This document shows, piece after piece, positions 23,110 through 33,179 of a stretch of DNA of 64,000 nucleotides. The stretch covers positions 657,001-721,000 of the forward strand of contig JARFJB010000534.1 of the NCBI GenBank assembly GCA_036346205.1. Direction: 5' to 3'. This DNA is from Vesta saturnalis (taxonomy: Eukaryota > Arthropoda > Insecta > Coleoptera > Lampyridae). Position 1 is the stretch's first letter. Every line of letters begins with the position of its first letter. The translations under genes and the position numbers were made by a program. The notes under the pieces are model-generated. The model saw only the letters and a list, made by a program, of their open reading frames with translations. It was not told where the DNA came from and ran no database searches.

Positions 23110-23460
23110 AACGAGTCGGGGTTCGACAACGGAGACTGGCACACGAACATGAATGTTGGCCCGAGTTTCTCCGAAGAACCGATATGGCTGATTGGACCGC
23201 CGCCAAGCATCTTGCTAGCACCGCACCAGTTCAACAGTAGAAAAGGAGGAGAGCGAAAACGACGCTGTCGCCAGTCTAGTGGACTAATGGTTTTGACGAC
23301 GTCTTACGTCTCTCCTGCCCTGATCCAGCCTAAAAGCTCCAGCCAAGGATCCACCAGCTCCGACAAGGACAATTTCAAGACGCAGGAGAAGAAACCGAAT
23401 AAGACGCGACTGTTAGCTCGCCGACGCCGACCTACAAAGTTGAGTAGGCGGTAGTATCGA
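23110..23460 (+). other. GC-rich island with an open frame of unknown meaning
   Basis: An open frame at 23149-23454 encodes a 101-residue basic, Ser/Arg/Lys-rich protein starting MNVGPSFSEE and ending RRPTKLSRR. Base composition is clearly richer in GC than the flanks. I do not recognise a domain. It could be a piece of a retroelement first ORF or 5' region; an authentic small gene cannot be excluded. Confidence 0.25.
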
Positions 23461-23723
23461 AAGCGGCACCCACCGCTGTCGATAGTCGACAATCCACACA
23501 ACCGCACAACTTCATAACTAATAATAACCAACACAAGGGGTTTTTTAATACCCAAAAAAACACAACACAATGATATCAACAGACATATAACACCAATCCA
23601 ATCATCAACTATGCTTTCCACCCGCTGCAGAGGACGAAAACTCCTGAGCAGTGCACCACAAAACAAAACATTACTTTGAAAACTTTATTATATTAATTGT
23701 AATATTGTACCTGTGTTATATCA

Positions 23724-23747
23724 TATATATATATATATATATATATA
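23724..23747. repeat. (TA)n microsatellite
   Basis: Short TA tract abutting TAGGGTGTTCCAGTGG, which resembles a mariner-like element end. Confidence 0.85.
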
Positions 23748-24448
23748 GGGTGTTCCAGTGGTATTGGGTCAAACTGAAAAGGACAGCTCCCCCCCTTATA
23801 ATTCGTGTAAATTTAAACCGATTTTGATGAAAGGTGGCGCATGAACAATAAACAAACAAAGATTTTTAATTTGGCTATTTCAGACTTTGTAGATGTCTTC
23901 CACTGACGTAGATATTCAGGATTGGCCCCCTTTTTCTCTCCTTATCTTTTACGCCACTGCATTCTTTTCAAATCTAAAAGTCTTTTTTAATTTTAAATTT
24001 AATTTAGAAAAAGAAATGACTCTTAATGGAATTTTCAACCTAATTAGAGCCCTTTTGATTGTGTTAAGGACATTTTTGTCAATTCACTCCTTTTTATGAC
24101 TTCATTTCGGAGGGCCATTTTCAACCCTTGCTGGAATTTTCGCCCCAATTAGTGCCCTTTGCAGTAAGGAGCCACATTTTATCTAAGTGATTTGGATTAA
24201 ATCTTAATATTTTGAGCTCAGGATTCTACAGTTAAAATGTTTCCAATTATTAATGAAACAAATTTAGAATCAGGTATAATTGATTACGTTCTCTTCAACT
24301 ATAATATTCTCAGACTTCTAGCGCTTTCAGTTATACCGGAAGTCGCCATCTACTTTATTATTTCCAATAGAACATCCTACATATTTTTGCATTTTGGATG
24401 GGAACTATAATTTTAAATCTTTTTTATTGAAACAATACCACTCCCATC
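23745..24448. other. Possible non-autonomous DNA element, interrupted by the RTE-like LINE
   Basis: TAGGGTGTTCC at 23745 looks like the outer end of a mariner-like miniature element. The sequence on both sides of the LINE (to 24460, and from 27581) is similar in composition and probably was one piece. The opposite end was not identified. Confidence 0.25.
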
Positions 24449-24460
24449 TGTTACGGTTTT
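24449..24460. repeat. 12-bp target-site duplication, left copy
   Basis: TGTTACGGTTTT, identical to 27569-27580, directly bordering the RTE-like LINE. Confidence 0.85.
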
Positions 24461-24525
24461 AACTTACTTACCTAACCTTCACGCCATTCCCTTGCGGGGT
24501 AGGCAAAACAATCCCTGCCTCTTAT

Positions 24526-26567
24526 TTATTTTTCATTCACAATCTTTCTCCATGCTTTCCTATCTCCGCATACCTCCCTAGTTTCCGCAAGATTCATACA
24601 TAGTCTCTGACATGCCCTTTTGTTTTTAAAACTCCTTATCTTTCTTTCCTTTATCATAGATTCTACTACATTCAGCCAAGTTTCACGCGGCCTACCAGGC
24701 CCGGCCTTTCCCCTAACCTCACCCACATATATTTGTTTCGTTAATCTTGCGTTGTTCATTCTCTCAATGTGACCAAACCAACGTAATGTACAACTTTTAT
24801 ATCTATCCATCATAGTCTCCTCCTCACCACACTCCCTCATTATGCATTCATTTTTTATCTTGTCCCGTCTCGTTTTACCACATGCGCTTCTCAGAAATCT
24901 CATACCCACGGCATTTATTTTTCTTTCGTGCTTTTTTTGACATACCCATGTCTCACTTCCATACAGTACTGACGGGACGAATACGCCATTATAGATTGCT
25001 CGTTTCGCAGCTAGACTCATGCTTTCATTTCTCATTATCGTCCACATACTTCCAATCACTTTCCTTCCAGCATTGACCCTTCGTCCAATCTCGCTCTCAA
25101 TTGTACCATCTGCAGTAAACATTCTACCGAGATATACCAGCTCGTCCACTTGCTCCACAATTTCATCTTGCAGAGTAAATACTCCACTCTCCTTTCCACC
25201 TACCCGATTGAACACCACAATCTTAGTTTTGTTCACGTTTACCTTTAGGCCCATGCTCTCACAGACTGTATCAAACTTCCTCAGAGCGGTTTGCAGCTCA
25301 TCCGCATTGTCCCTTAATAAGACTGTGTCATCTGCATACACCAGGTGTCGTACATTTACGTCACCAACCATTACACCATTTGTATCGTTACATGCTTGTC
25401 TAAGACATTTATCCATGTATATATTGAACAACCACGGTGACATCACACAGCCTTGTCGCATTCCTTGCTCAATATTAAAGTATTCACTCACACCTCCTCT
25501 CACCCTAACACATGCCCGACTACCGTTGTATACTGCCCTTATTCCATTTATTAGACCTTTATTTACGCCATATTCATTTAATATTTCCCACAACTTCTCT
25601 CTATTCACTCTGTCATCTGCTTTCTCCAGATCTACAAACGCACAGTACAACTTCCTTTTTACCTTTAAACACTTTTCGATCACCTGCTGGAGAGCAACCA
25701 TCTGATCGACACATCCTCTCCCTGGCATGAAGCCACCTTGCACATCCCACATCTTAGATTGTGTAGTTTCTCGTACTCTATCAATCAGTATTCTTCCAAA
25801 AACTTTACCAGGTACGCTGAGCAAGGTTATTCCTCTGTAGTTCTTACAATCACTCTTGTTCCCCTTACCCTTATACAATGGTACAATGATCGCGCTCTTC
25901 CAATCACTCGGCACTTTTCCACACACAAGGCATACATTGAATAGTTCACGCAATCTTCGTATAAGCTTTGCACCACCATACTTGAGCATTTCACCAGTGA
26001 TTTCATCTATACCTGCTCCCTTGCCGTTTTTCAACCTACCGTTTTCTCTACCTCATTTATTCCAATATCCTTCTCAGCTTCATTCATCATTTCTTCTATA
26101 TTCTCCTTATTTAACTCTTCAGTCTTACTTTCCTCACTACTGTACAGCTTTCCGAAATATTCTTGCCAGCATTTCCTCACTTCACAATCGTCCCATACTA
26201 TTTCGTTTCTATCATTCATCACTCCTGTGGCGTTCTGTTTTGGGCCACGTTTTGTATTTTTGACCCATTTCCAGAAGAGTTTTTTGTTTCCCTCAAAATC
26301 ATTCTGCATTTTCTCTCCTTCTACAGCCATCACTTCCTCTTTACTTATTCTCACTGCCTCCTTCGCTTCTTTGTTTCTTAATCTGTACACCTCATACAAT
26401 CGTTTCTTCTCAGTCTCATTTTTTGCAGCAATCATTGCCATGTACGCATCTTTTTTCTTACTTACTGCCTTTTTTACCGACTCATTCCACCAAGCACATT
26501 TTTTCTGTCTACCTATACTCACTCTTCCACATATTCGCACGGCACAATTGACAACAGAGTTTTTCAA
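24526..26567 (-). pseudogene. Reverse transcriptase part of the RTE-like LINE
   Basis: From about 26567: a basic linker ending LFWKWVKNTKRGPKQ, then the reverse transcriptase with LKNGKGAGIDEITGEMLKYG, DCKNYRGITLLSVPGKVF, GGFMPGRGCVDQM, AFVDLEKADDRVN (motif A, where the usual KAYD has become KADD), GMRQGCVMSPWLFNIYM and VYADDTVLL (motif C). The C-terminus has LRWFGHIERMNNARLTKQIY and GKAGPGRPRETW, found in RTE-type elements. A one-base frameshift near 26035 separates linker and reverse transcriptase. The main open frame (24526-26034) is 502 residues. Confidence 0.9.
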
Positions 26568-27556
26568 GCTTATCTATGCACTTTCAACGTCAGTGTCTTT
26601 TATTTGTTCATTCCACACTGTTTCATTCACATTCAACTCTTTATTCACAGCATCTACGTATTTCATTCTCGCACCATTATCCACTAGTTTGTCAACCTTA
26701 ATTCTGGACGTTCGCACTACGTTTGTTTTCCTTCTCTACACCCACTTTTGCCCTAAACACACTCTCGATACAACCAAAAAGTGGTCCGATCCACACTCCG
26801 CTCCGCGCATTACTTTTGTGTCTTTCATGTATACATATGCACGTTTTTATGTGTAAACCACGTATTGGATACAAACAGGCTTCTCTCAACACAGATGTTC
26901 AGCAGGTGTTCACCGTTCTCATTGATTCGTTGGTCTCCGAACTTTCCTAGAACGCGTTCACTATGTTCTCTCTGTACACCCACCCATCCGGTTATATCCC
27001 CCAATGTAATCACTCTTTCGTTTGGCTTACATACGTTCAACACGTTCTCTACTTCATTCCAGAAGTTCTCACGCTCCATGTCTCTTTTTCCATTCACCGG
27101 TGCATAGCATGCAATAAGAAAAATTCTTCGAAACTCCACTTTCATTCTAACCCATATTACCCGGGGAGATACTAATTCGTACTGTTTAACACATCTTTTC
27201 GCTCTTTCACTTATGATCACCCCAACTCCTTTTGCACCATGCACTTCCGTCTCAACTCCTGACCATAGTGCCAGGCTGCCATCCTCCATCTCCACAGAAT
27301 CATTTCCTTTGCGCTTTGTCTCCGATACACACAGAATATCAAGGTGTCTTTCGTACATTACATTCGCAATTTCAAATTCTTTACCATGCATACCTCTAAC
27401 ATTCCACGTACCGCCTCGCCATTCATTCCTTGCACAGTCGTCAGCAACGGGGCCTGTCTGTTTCGACCTTGACCGCCCCTTGTAGCCAGGTCGATCCGAG
27501 GCAATTGTATTGTTTTCTTGAGTAATATCATAGCGAGCAGACCGGTTACTGGCCAA
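26568..27556 (-). pseudogene. Endonuclease part of the RTE-like LINE
   Basis: The frame 26825-27556 reads GTWNVRGMHGKEFEIANVM, LDILCVSETKRKG, GVGVIISERAKRCV, ACYAPVNGKRDMERENFW and VITLGDITGWVG. This is an endonuclease/exonuclease/phosphatase fold of the apurinic type; Asn in the usual GDFNGWVG has become Thr. Frames between 26568 and 26824 continue to the linker (VDKLVDNGARMKYVDAVNKE) with stops. In databases such proteins are often labelled craniofacial development protein 2-like, which is a misnomer. Confidence 0.88.
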
Positions 27557-27568
27557 ACCGCGCCCCCG

Positions 27569-27580
27569 TGTTACGGTTTT
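27569..27580. repeat. 12-bp target-site duplication, right copy
   Basis: TGTTACGGTTTT, identical to 24449-24460. Confidence 0.85.
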
Positions 27581-27837
27581 TGAGATAAAAATTATTTTCC
27601 GAAATCTTCACAGCTGTGTTGTAGTTCAAACATGCCTTTATCGTTTATCGTATGCATTTTTTTAAATAAAAATGTTTGCCTGAGAATAATGCCTAAATTT
27701 ATGCTTATACCCAGAGCTAAAAATCTAAAAAAATAAATTTTGTTAAACGGAATACCCTATTTTTTGTTAGGTAATCGAATTGACGATAAGATTTGTTACA
27801 AAGTGACATAACATGTTATTATACCTAAATCAAACTT

Positions 27838-27838
<1 letters not shown>

Positions 27839-27901
<63 letters not shown>
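27839..27901. repeat. (TA)n microsatellite
   Basis: About 62 bp of TA repeats at the cut end of the jockey-like endonuclease fragment. Confidence 0.95.
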
Positions 27902-27904
<3 letters not shown>

Positions 27905-28640
27905 CAACAGGATAAGTTCAGATACTGAAAGAAGAATGTCCGAAGATGAGGACGACTTAAAATTATATTCATGCTATATAAAGGTTGCAAAGGAATACTG
28001 TAAATTACTCTATTTAGCCGACTTAGAACACCACAAGGTCCTATCAGGGTTGCGAACAACTAAGGAATTAGGGACAGTAGAACTTACTCATATTAGACAA
28101 TAATCAGATAGACCTACTGGGGAAAGAACTGGAGTTTTATAAACATTGTGTGAGATGAGACATGAAATATCAAATATTTCTACACTATGACCAGCAGGAT
28201 TAGTAGTAGACAATTGAAGCCAATTGGAGTTATGAACACTAAAATCTCTTACGATTGAGAAGCCTTTGAAAGTTACTGTTATTAGGACACCTATAACTGC
28301 AACATTAGAATTTCACAAGTTTAAGACCAGAATGTTTAAACCCAATACGTCGAATTTCTTTGCAAGCGATGTGGTCCTTGAGATAGGTACACGCTTTTCT
28401 TTTGTATCGAAAGTTAGAGCGAGAATTGTGTTAGGGAAATTGCGAGTCGGGTAAATCGGAGCTTTCAGATGAGACTTGTGTTTCAGATAGAAGCAAAATG
28501 TCAGGTTGTAATTGTTCAAGATGGTAAACAGCATTAAGACTAGACCTGATACCGCGGATGTCGCAATAATGAATCAGGAACTGGGTACTTTCGATGATCG
28601 AGGTCGGTTGGGTCCTAACTTCCCGGACATCCGAACGGGG
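27902..28640 (-). pseudogene. Jockey-like LINE, endonuclease domain fragment
   Basis: Minus strand from about 28640: FLIHYCDIRGIRSSLNAVYH, LEQLQPDILLLSETQVSSES, FRYKRKACTYLKDHIACK, then FSVHNSNWLQLSTTNPAGHS (usually GDFN.HH..WL.S), VLSPVGLSDYCLI (usually LGSSDH) and LWCSKSAK...WHEYNFK-like remains. These are the ordered blocks of a jockey-type endonuclease and the start of its linker. Several frameshifts and stops are present; the reverse transcriptase is missing and the copy stops at a (TA)n tract. Confidence 0.7.
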
Positions 28641-28867
28641 CAGGATTTTACGTCCGGTATTTATTACCCTAGAAACACAGCCATCTTTTTTTTATTTTGG
28701 ATTTTCAATTCTATAGGATGGTTGTCAGGATAAGAGGAAGTATAGGATGAGAATACATTAATGATAAGAAAACAGGAAATCGGCAGTCCTTACCGAGATC
28801 ATAAAATCGTAGGACTAGTATTAAGGAGTCCATAATAAGGGCGTGATACCTCCTCGGCGGGCATGGG

Positions 28868-28932
28868 GTACACATGCCTCCTACCTGAAACACATGTCTC
28901 GCACCTGAAAAATATGCCTTCCACCTGAAGTT
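28868..28932. repeat. Short tandem repeat, about 21 bp, three copies
   Basis: Variants of ACATGCCTCCTACCTGAAAC occur three times in a row (CATG or TATG, then CTC/TTC, then CACCTGAA). Confidence 0.7.
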
Positions 28933-28996
28933 ATTTGCAGAACATTGTAATGTAAAAAGAGTTTAATTGAAACCTTGAAATATAAATAATGATAAG

Positions 28997-29364
28997 GCGG
29001 TAAACAAAGGAACATAGGAAGCCATAGGGTATGGTTCCGATGACCCAATTGTGCATGCCTTATCTACATAAATAGGTATTTTTATAATTAGATTAAATAT
29101 CACATTCAATGTCAAATTGCTAGAGCGCTGGTGGTGTGGTAGAAGTCGTCTTACACGCTGTTGGTGCGGGTTCGAATCCCGGCCCATGCAATTTTTTTAT
29201 ATGATACTGTAGTTTTGTTTATCTAATCTACTTTTGTTAGTTTACAGTAGTTTATCTAATCTAATTATGTTGGGTTACAGTAATGTTGTTTATCTTTTCT
29301 AATTAAGTTAGGTCACAGTAGTGGCGGCACACACTGTATTTCTCTATGTTCCTTTGTTTACCGC
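28997..29364 (+). mobile_element. Small element with 20-bp terminal inverted repeats and a tRNA-like core
   Basis: GCGGTAAACAAAGGAACATA at 28997-29016 is repeated exactly in reverse complement at 29345-29364. Inside, a tRNA-like head runs from about 29122 to 29190 with a perfect box B GGTTCGAATCC at 29169-29179 and a box-A-like GTGGTGTGGTAGAAG. It is followed by three imperfect 45-50 bp tandem units (TTATCTAATCTAATTA..GTT...TTACAGTA). This may be a SINE caught in a MITE or a MITE with a pol III-type promoter. A target-site duplication was not obvious. Confidence 0.55.
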
Positions 29365-29668
29365 TTCCTTAAATATTGAACATATAAAATTAAAGAAAAA
29401 CTACCATTTTTAAACCATCCTTATTATAAACGATGTTTTGAGGTAAACCTTTTGTATTAAAAAATTTTTGAGCAAAACAAAATTTTGTGCAAAGAAATGT
29501 AAAAGAAATTATTCTTAAAAGCTTAAAAAATGAATATTATGCTACATAGCAATTAGGTCTACTAAGAATATCTCTGTCATTCCCACTTCTTCCAAAATTT
29601 TAGGCTGTTTACTTTGGTTAGAAAAATAAATTCATTATTCACCGGTTCAAGCTTAAACTGTTTTGTAA

Positions 29669-31126
29669 ATGAAGTGCGACAATATGAACGAAGAAGATGT
29701 AACCGCCAAGAATCTCATTAAATCTAGAGAATGTCTCTATCGACTTATAATAAGGTATAAAAATATAAACATTTTTAACTGCTCTCAAACCATTGTATTT
29801 GTAGTCAGTTATTTTATGATGGTCATCAGGCCATCGCGACAAGTTTAAGTAGTGCAGTATCTGCTGATCCGCCTTGTGCACCCAGTGATCGATTATTACA
29901 CATAATGATGGCTGGGTTAGAAAATGAACCGGAACGTAAAGATCGACCTGTTAATGTTGGCATTGGAAACAATAATGTTGGACCTGGTTTAGATCTTGAA
30001 TTTGAAACCGAATCGAATTTACCTGCTCCTGAACCTGCCTTATATGAAACTGCATATGTAACATCCCATAAAGGAAATTGTCGTGCTGGATGTTTTTCAG
30101 GTGACGGTCAATTAATTGCTACTGGAAGTGTTGATGCCAGTATTAAGGTATTACAAATATTACTTTTCTCAATCCTTTACTAATAAGTATAATAGATTTT
30201 AGATGTTGATCGGATGCTTGCGAAATCAGCACCGGATGAAATGGATCCTTCTCGTGGTGAACAACAAGGACATCCAGTGATTCGTACTTTATATGATCAC
30301 ATGGAGGAAGTAACGTGTTTGGAATTTCATCCACGTGAACTGGTTCTAATATCAGGTTCTAAAGATCTTACTATTAAATTATTTGATATATCCAAAGCTA
30401 GTGTGAAGAAGGCCTTTAAAACAATTACGGTAGGTTAAAATTAAGTTAGTTAATTGTAATCGTATTTATTAATAGGAAGCTGAACCGGTGCGTTGCTTTG
30501 CTTTGCATCCAGCTGGTGAGCATTTACTTGTCGGCACACAGCATCCGGTGATACGTTTATACGATATAAACACATCACAATGCTTTGTTTGTAGCATCCC
30601 ATCCAATCAGCATACTAGTAGCGTAACCAGCATGAAGTGGTCAAATGACGCAAAGGTTTTTGCAACCTGTAGTAAGGACGGAAGCATTAAATTATGGGAT
30701 GGTGTCTCAAACCGTTGCATTAACACCTTTGCGAAAGCGCATGATGGATTAGAAGTATGCTCTGTTGCTTTTACAAAGAACGGAAAATATTTACTGTCAT
30801 CTGGAAAAAATTCTATTTGCAAATTGTGGGAATTAACAACAAGTCGCTGTCTTATTGCATACACAGGTGCGGGTACAACTGGTAAACAAGAATATGAAGC
30901 ACAAGCTGTATTTAACCATACAGAAGATTACGTTTTATTTCCCGATGAAGCAACTACTTCCCTGTGTGCATGGAATTCTAGAAACGCTTCAAGGAAACAG
31001 TTATTATCGTTAGGTCATAATGGCGCTGTTAGGCTTATCGCACATTCACCTACTCAAGCTGCTTTTCTAACATGTTCTGATGATTTTCGTGCTAGGTTTT
31101 GGTATAGGAGAACTGCTACATTATAA
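29669..31126 (+). CDS. CSTF1: Cleavage stimulation factor subunit 1 (CstF-50), four exons
   Basis: The 50-kDa subunit of CstF, which binds the GU-rich element downstream of the cleavage site and acts in nuclear mRNA 3'-end formation. Exons: 29669-29754, 29805-30147, 30196-30429, 30476-31126; introns of 46-50 bp, all GT-AG and phase-consistent, giving 437 residues (human about 431). The N-terminus has the dimerisation helix region (CLYRLIISQLFYDGHQAIA, then CAPSDRLLHIM). WD40 repeats begin after YVTSHKGNCRAG and include DGQLIATGSVDASIK, LISGSKDLTIKLFD, VGTQHPVIRLYDI, TCSKDGSIKLWDGVSNRC, LSSGKNSICKLWE and the family-typical end FLTCSDDFRARFWYRR. I chose the first ATG; a second in-frame ATG is five codons later. 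No disabling change was seen. Confidence 0.95.
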
Positions 31127-31194
31127 ACATTTTCTTGTTTCTTACGTATTAACTGAAACCATATATTGTTTAGTCACTTATGTAATTTTAAGCA

Positions 31195-31200
31195 AATAAA
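31195..31200 (+). terminator. Polyadenylation signal of CSTF1
   Basis: AATAAA 69 bp after the CSTF1 stop, followed by a T-rich stretch. Confidence 0.75.
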
Positions 31201-31775
31201 GTATTATATGTTTTTATATTGACTTTTGTTTATAAAAAATTACAATTTTTACACTTTTGAATGTGTTTATTTAAGTAGTGCCAAACAGTTGTCAGTGTTT
31301 ATCAAAGTACTCTTTCATTTTAAAAAAAAATTAAGATTACTAGCAATGATTTATCTATTTATAATTTGGAGGTCATCCAGCAATATTATGTAATATTTAA
31401 GTGTACTTATAGCGTTAGACCTTTTATTTTAATTTATTTAATAAAATGTTCGACAATAAAATTCACTTGAATTTTTTACTTTCTTAAGCACACAGCATGC
31501 ATAAGTAAAACACAAAAAAGGATTTGATGGCAAGATTGAGACTTTTATATGGAGCACTTTCAAAATGATGTAAATTACACACGACGTTTGTGTGTAGTAC
31601 TCACAATTACTTAAAAAACACAACGGGTTTTAATCAAACCTTATATTTAGAGTGTGTTGTATCTTAAATGAGTCAAGGAATGTATATTGTCATTGTGATG
31701 TATAAAGAGTATCGCCAAGACAAACGTTTCAGCCATCAGCTTCTAATGTGAACATTTTGAAAACTACCAACAATC
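31201..31775. other. Intergenic stretch downstream of CSTF1, nothing recognised
   Basis: AT-rich sequence without a coding motif or clear repeat. Confidence 0.4.
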
Positions 31776-31779
31776 GTTA

Positions 31780-32090
31780 CAAAGTATTCTTCAACTAGAA
31801 AACGTTTTTGATGGTAAACAGGTTTGTGCAAAAGTGTTGTTAAGTTGTATAGGACTGCGGTATTATGAATTAGTAAAGTCATTGGCAGCACAGATATTAG
31901 TGTATTAAGTTATGATAAAATTGTCGAACTGCTATCAATTCATTTATGCCCTAAGCCAAATATCTTGGTCCAGCTACATTATGTCATGTGTTGTTTTCAA
32001 GGTGCTTCAGAATCAATCGCGAATTGAGACTATTAGCTTTATCTTGTGGTTTCAAATGTGAGTGTGGTAAGTCAAATTCTATACTTTCTT
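31780..32090 (+). pseudogene. Possible LTR-retrotransposon gag-like fragment
   Basis: Reading across frameshifts gives LENVFDGKQVCAKVLLSCIG, LRYYELVKSLAA, SYDKIVELLSIHLCPKPN and GASESIAN followed by LALSCGFKCECGK. The order (a core ending YELVKSL, then IVELL..HL.PKPN, then ESIA..LR.LA..C.FG) resembles the capsid region of Gypsy-type gag proteins. No protease, polymerase or LTR was seen next to it. The assignment is from pattern only. Confidence 0.4.
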
Positions 32091-33179
32091 ACGTGTACAA
32101 TTATCCGGGGATTACGTGACAGTAACACACACGAAAGAAAATGAAAAGTTATCGTTACAAAAATCAAGCGATTTGGATTTAGGATTAGAAGCTTCGAGAA
32201 TTGAAAATGCAGAAATTTCAAAACAGTATTTAAATAGTGCTGGTTCCAGTTCTAATGCGTCGAATATTACCCAGCATGTAAGCTTACGGCAACTTTGATT
32301 TTGGCTTGCTTGCAATGTAAAGCTATAATAACGTAAGCTTACATTTCTCTTGCAGTTTGTTTCACAAACTTGAATTGGATAGGTTTAAATAAAGCTTACA
32401 ACAACCTTGACATTCAAACAAAATGTAGATTCTACATAGGGTCAAGTGGTGTAAAAACAAGACAAATTTTATATGTTTGTATTTTTCAGGAATTACAAAT
32501 AATTATGTTAACTTGTATTTTTTTAACAATTCGTATCTAGATGATAAGCAAGATTGTTTACCTACATTTCTTCATTTCTGATTCAAAAATGTTATAAACT
32601 AGGTGAATGCTAGTGCATTATAGGACTTTCTTGCAAAAAAACAAAAAATGTCCCTAATGAACCCCCCCTCCCCGAGACAGCCAGACATCATGGCCGATCT
32701 TGACGAAACTTGGCCAAAAGTTGTAAAATGAGCTAATAATTCGATTTAGCGATAGTGAAAAGAAAGTCGATTGCATAACCTTCTATACCTACATATGTAT
32801 ATGTAGGTTGAAAGTTAAAAATAGATATCTCGCTTATCTTTCAAGATAACTATGGACAGTTTCATATCATTTTAAAGCAAATTTCACTGCCTTTCAAGTA
32901 AAGTAAGAATATGTGTATGTTATATGATAATATCATTTCATTAGCACAAATGAACAAAGTTTATTTCCAAAATCCCAAGTTTGTAACCAAAATAGTTAGA
33001 AAGTTATAACAATATCAATATTAAATATTTGAAAATTCATATCTCCTATACTAGTAGCTTTCGAAGAAGCAAGTTAGCTGCATTCATAAGAGTGGCTGGT
33101 TGCCTAGAAATTATAAAAAACAAAAAATGCTTGGAGAGATTTTTTAATAAATCAATTTCAAAAAATTCCTCAAGTTTGA

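Larger units (their letters stand above)
24461..27568 (-). mobile_element. Near full-length RTE-like non-LTR retrotransposon
   Basis: A 3.1-kb unit on the minus strand bordered by identical 12-bp repeats. It has the RTE layout: an apurinic-type endonuclease followed by a reverse transcriptase in one long frame of about 1010 codons, almost no untranslated sequence at the 5' end and a short GGTAAGTAAGTT-type 3' tail, typical of the RTE clade. Three disruptions are visible: a frame change near 26035, and stop/frame changes between 26568 and 26824. The frame opens at 27556 with TTG rather than ATG, so a slight 5' truncation or loss of the start is likely. Of the LINEs here it is the least decayed. 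Confidence 0.85.

Noticed and set aside
25019..27485. Several plus-strand frames of 60-230 codons
   Set aside because: They are antisense shadows of the RTE-like LINE on the minus strand.
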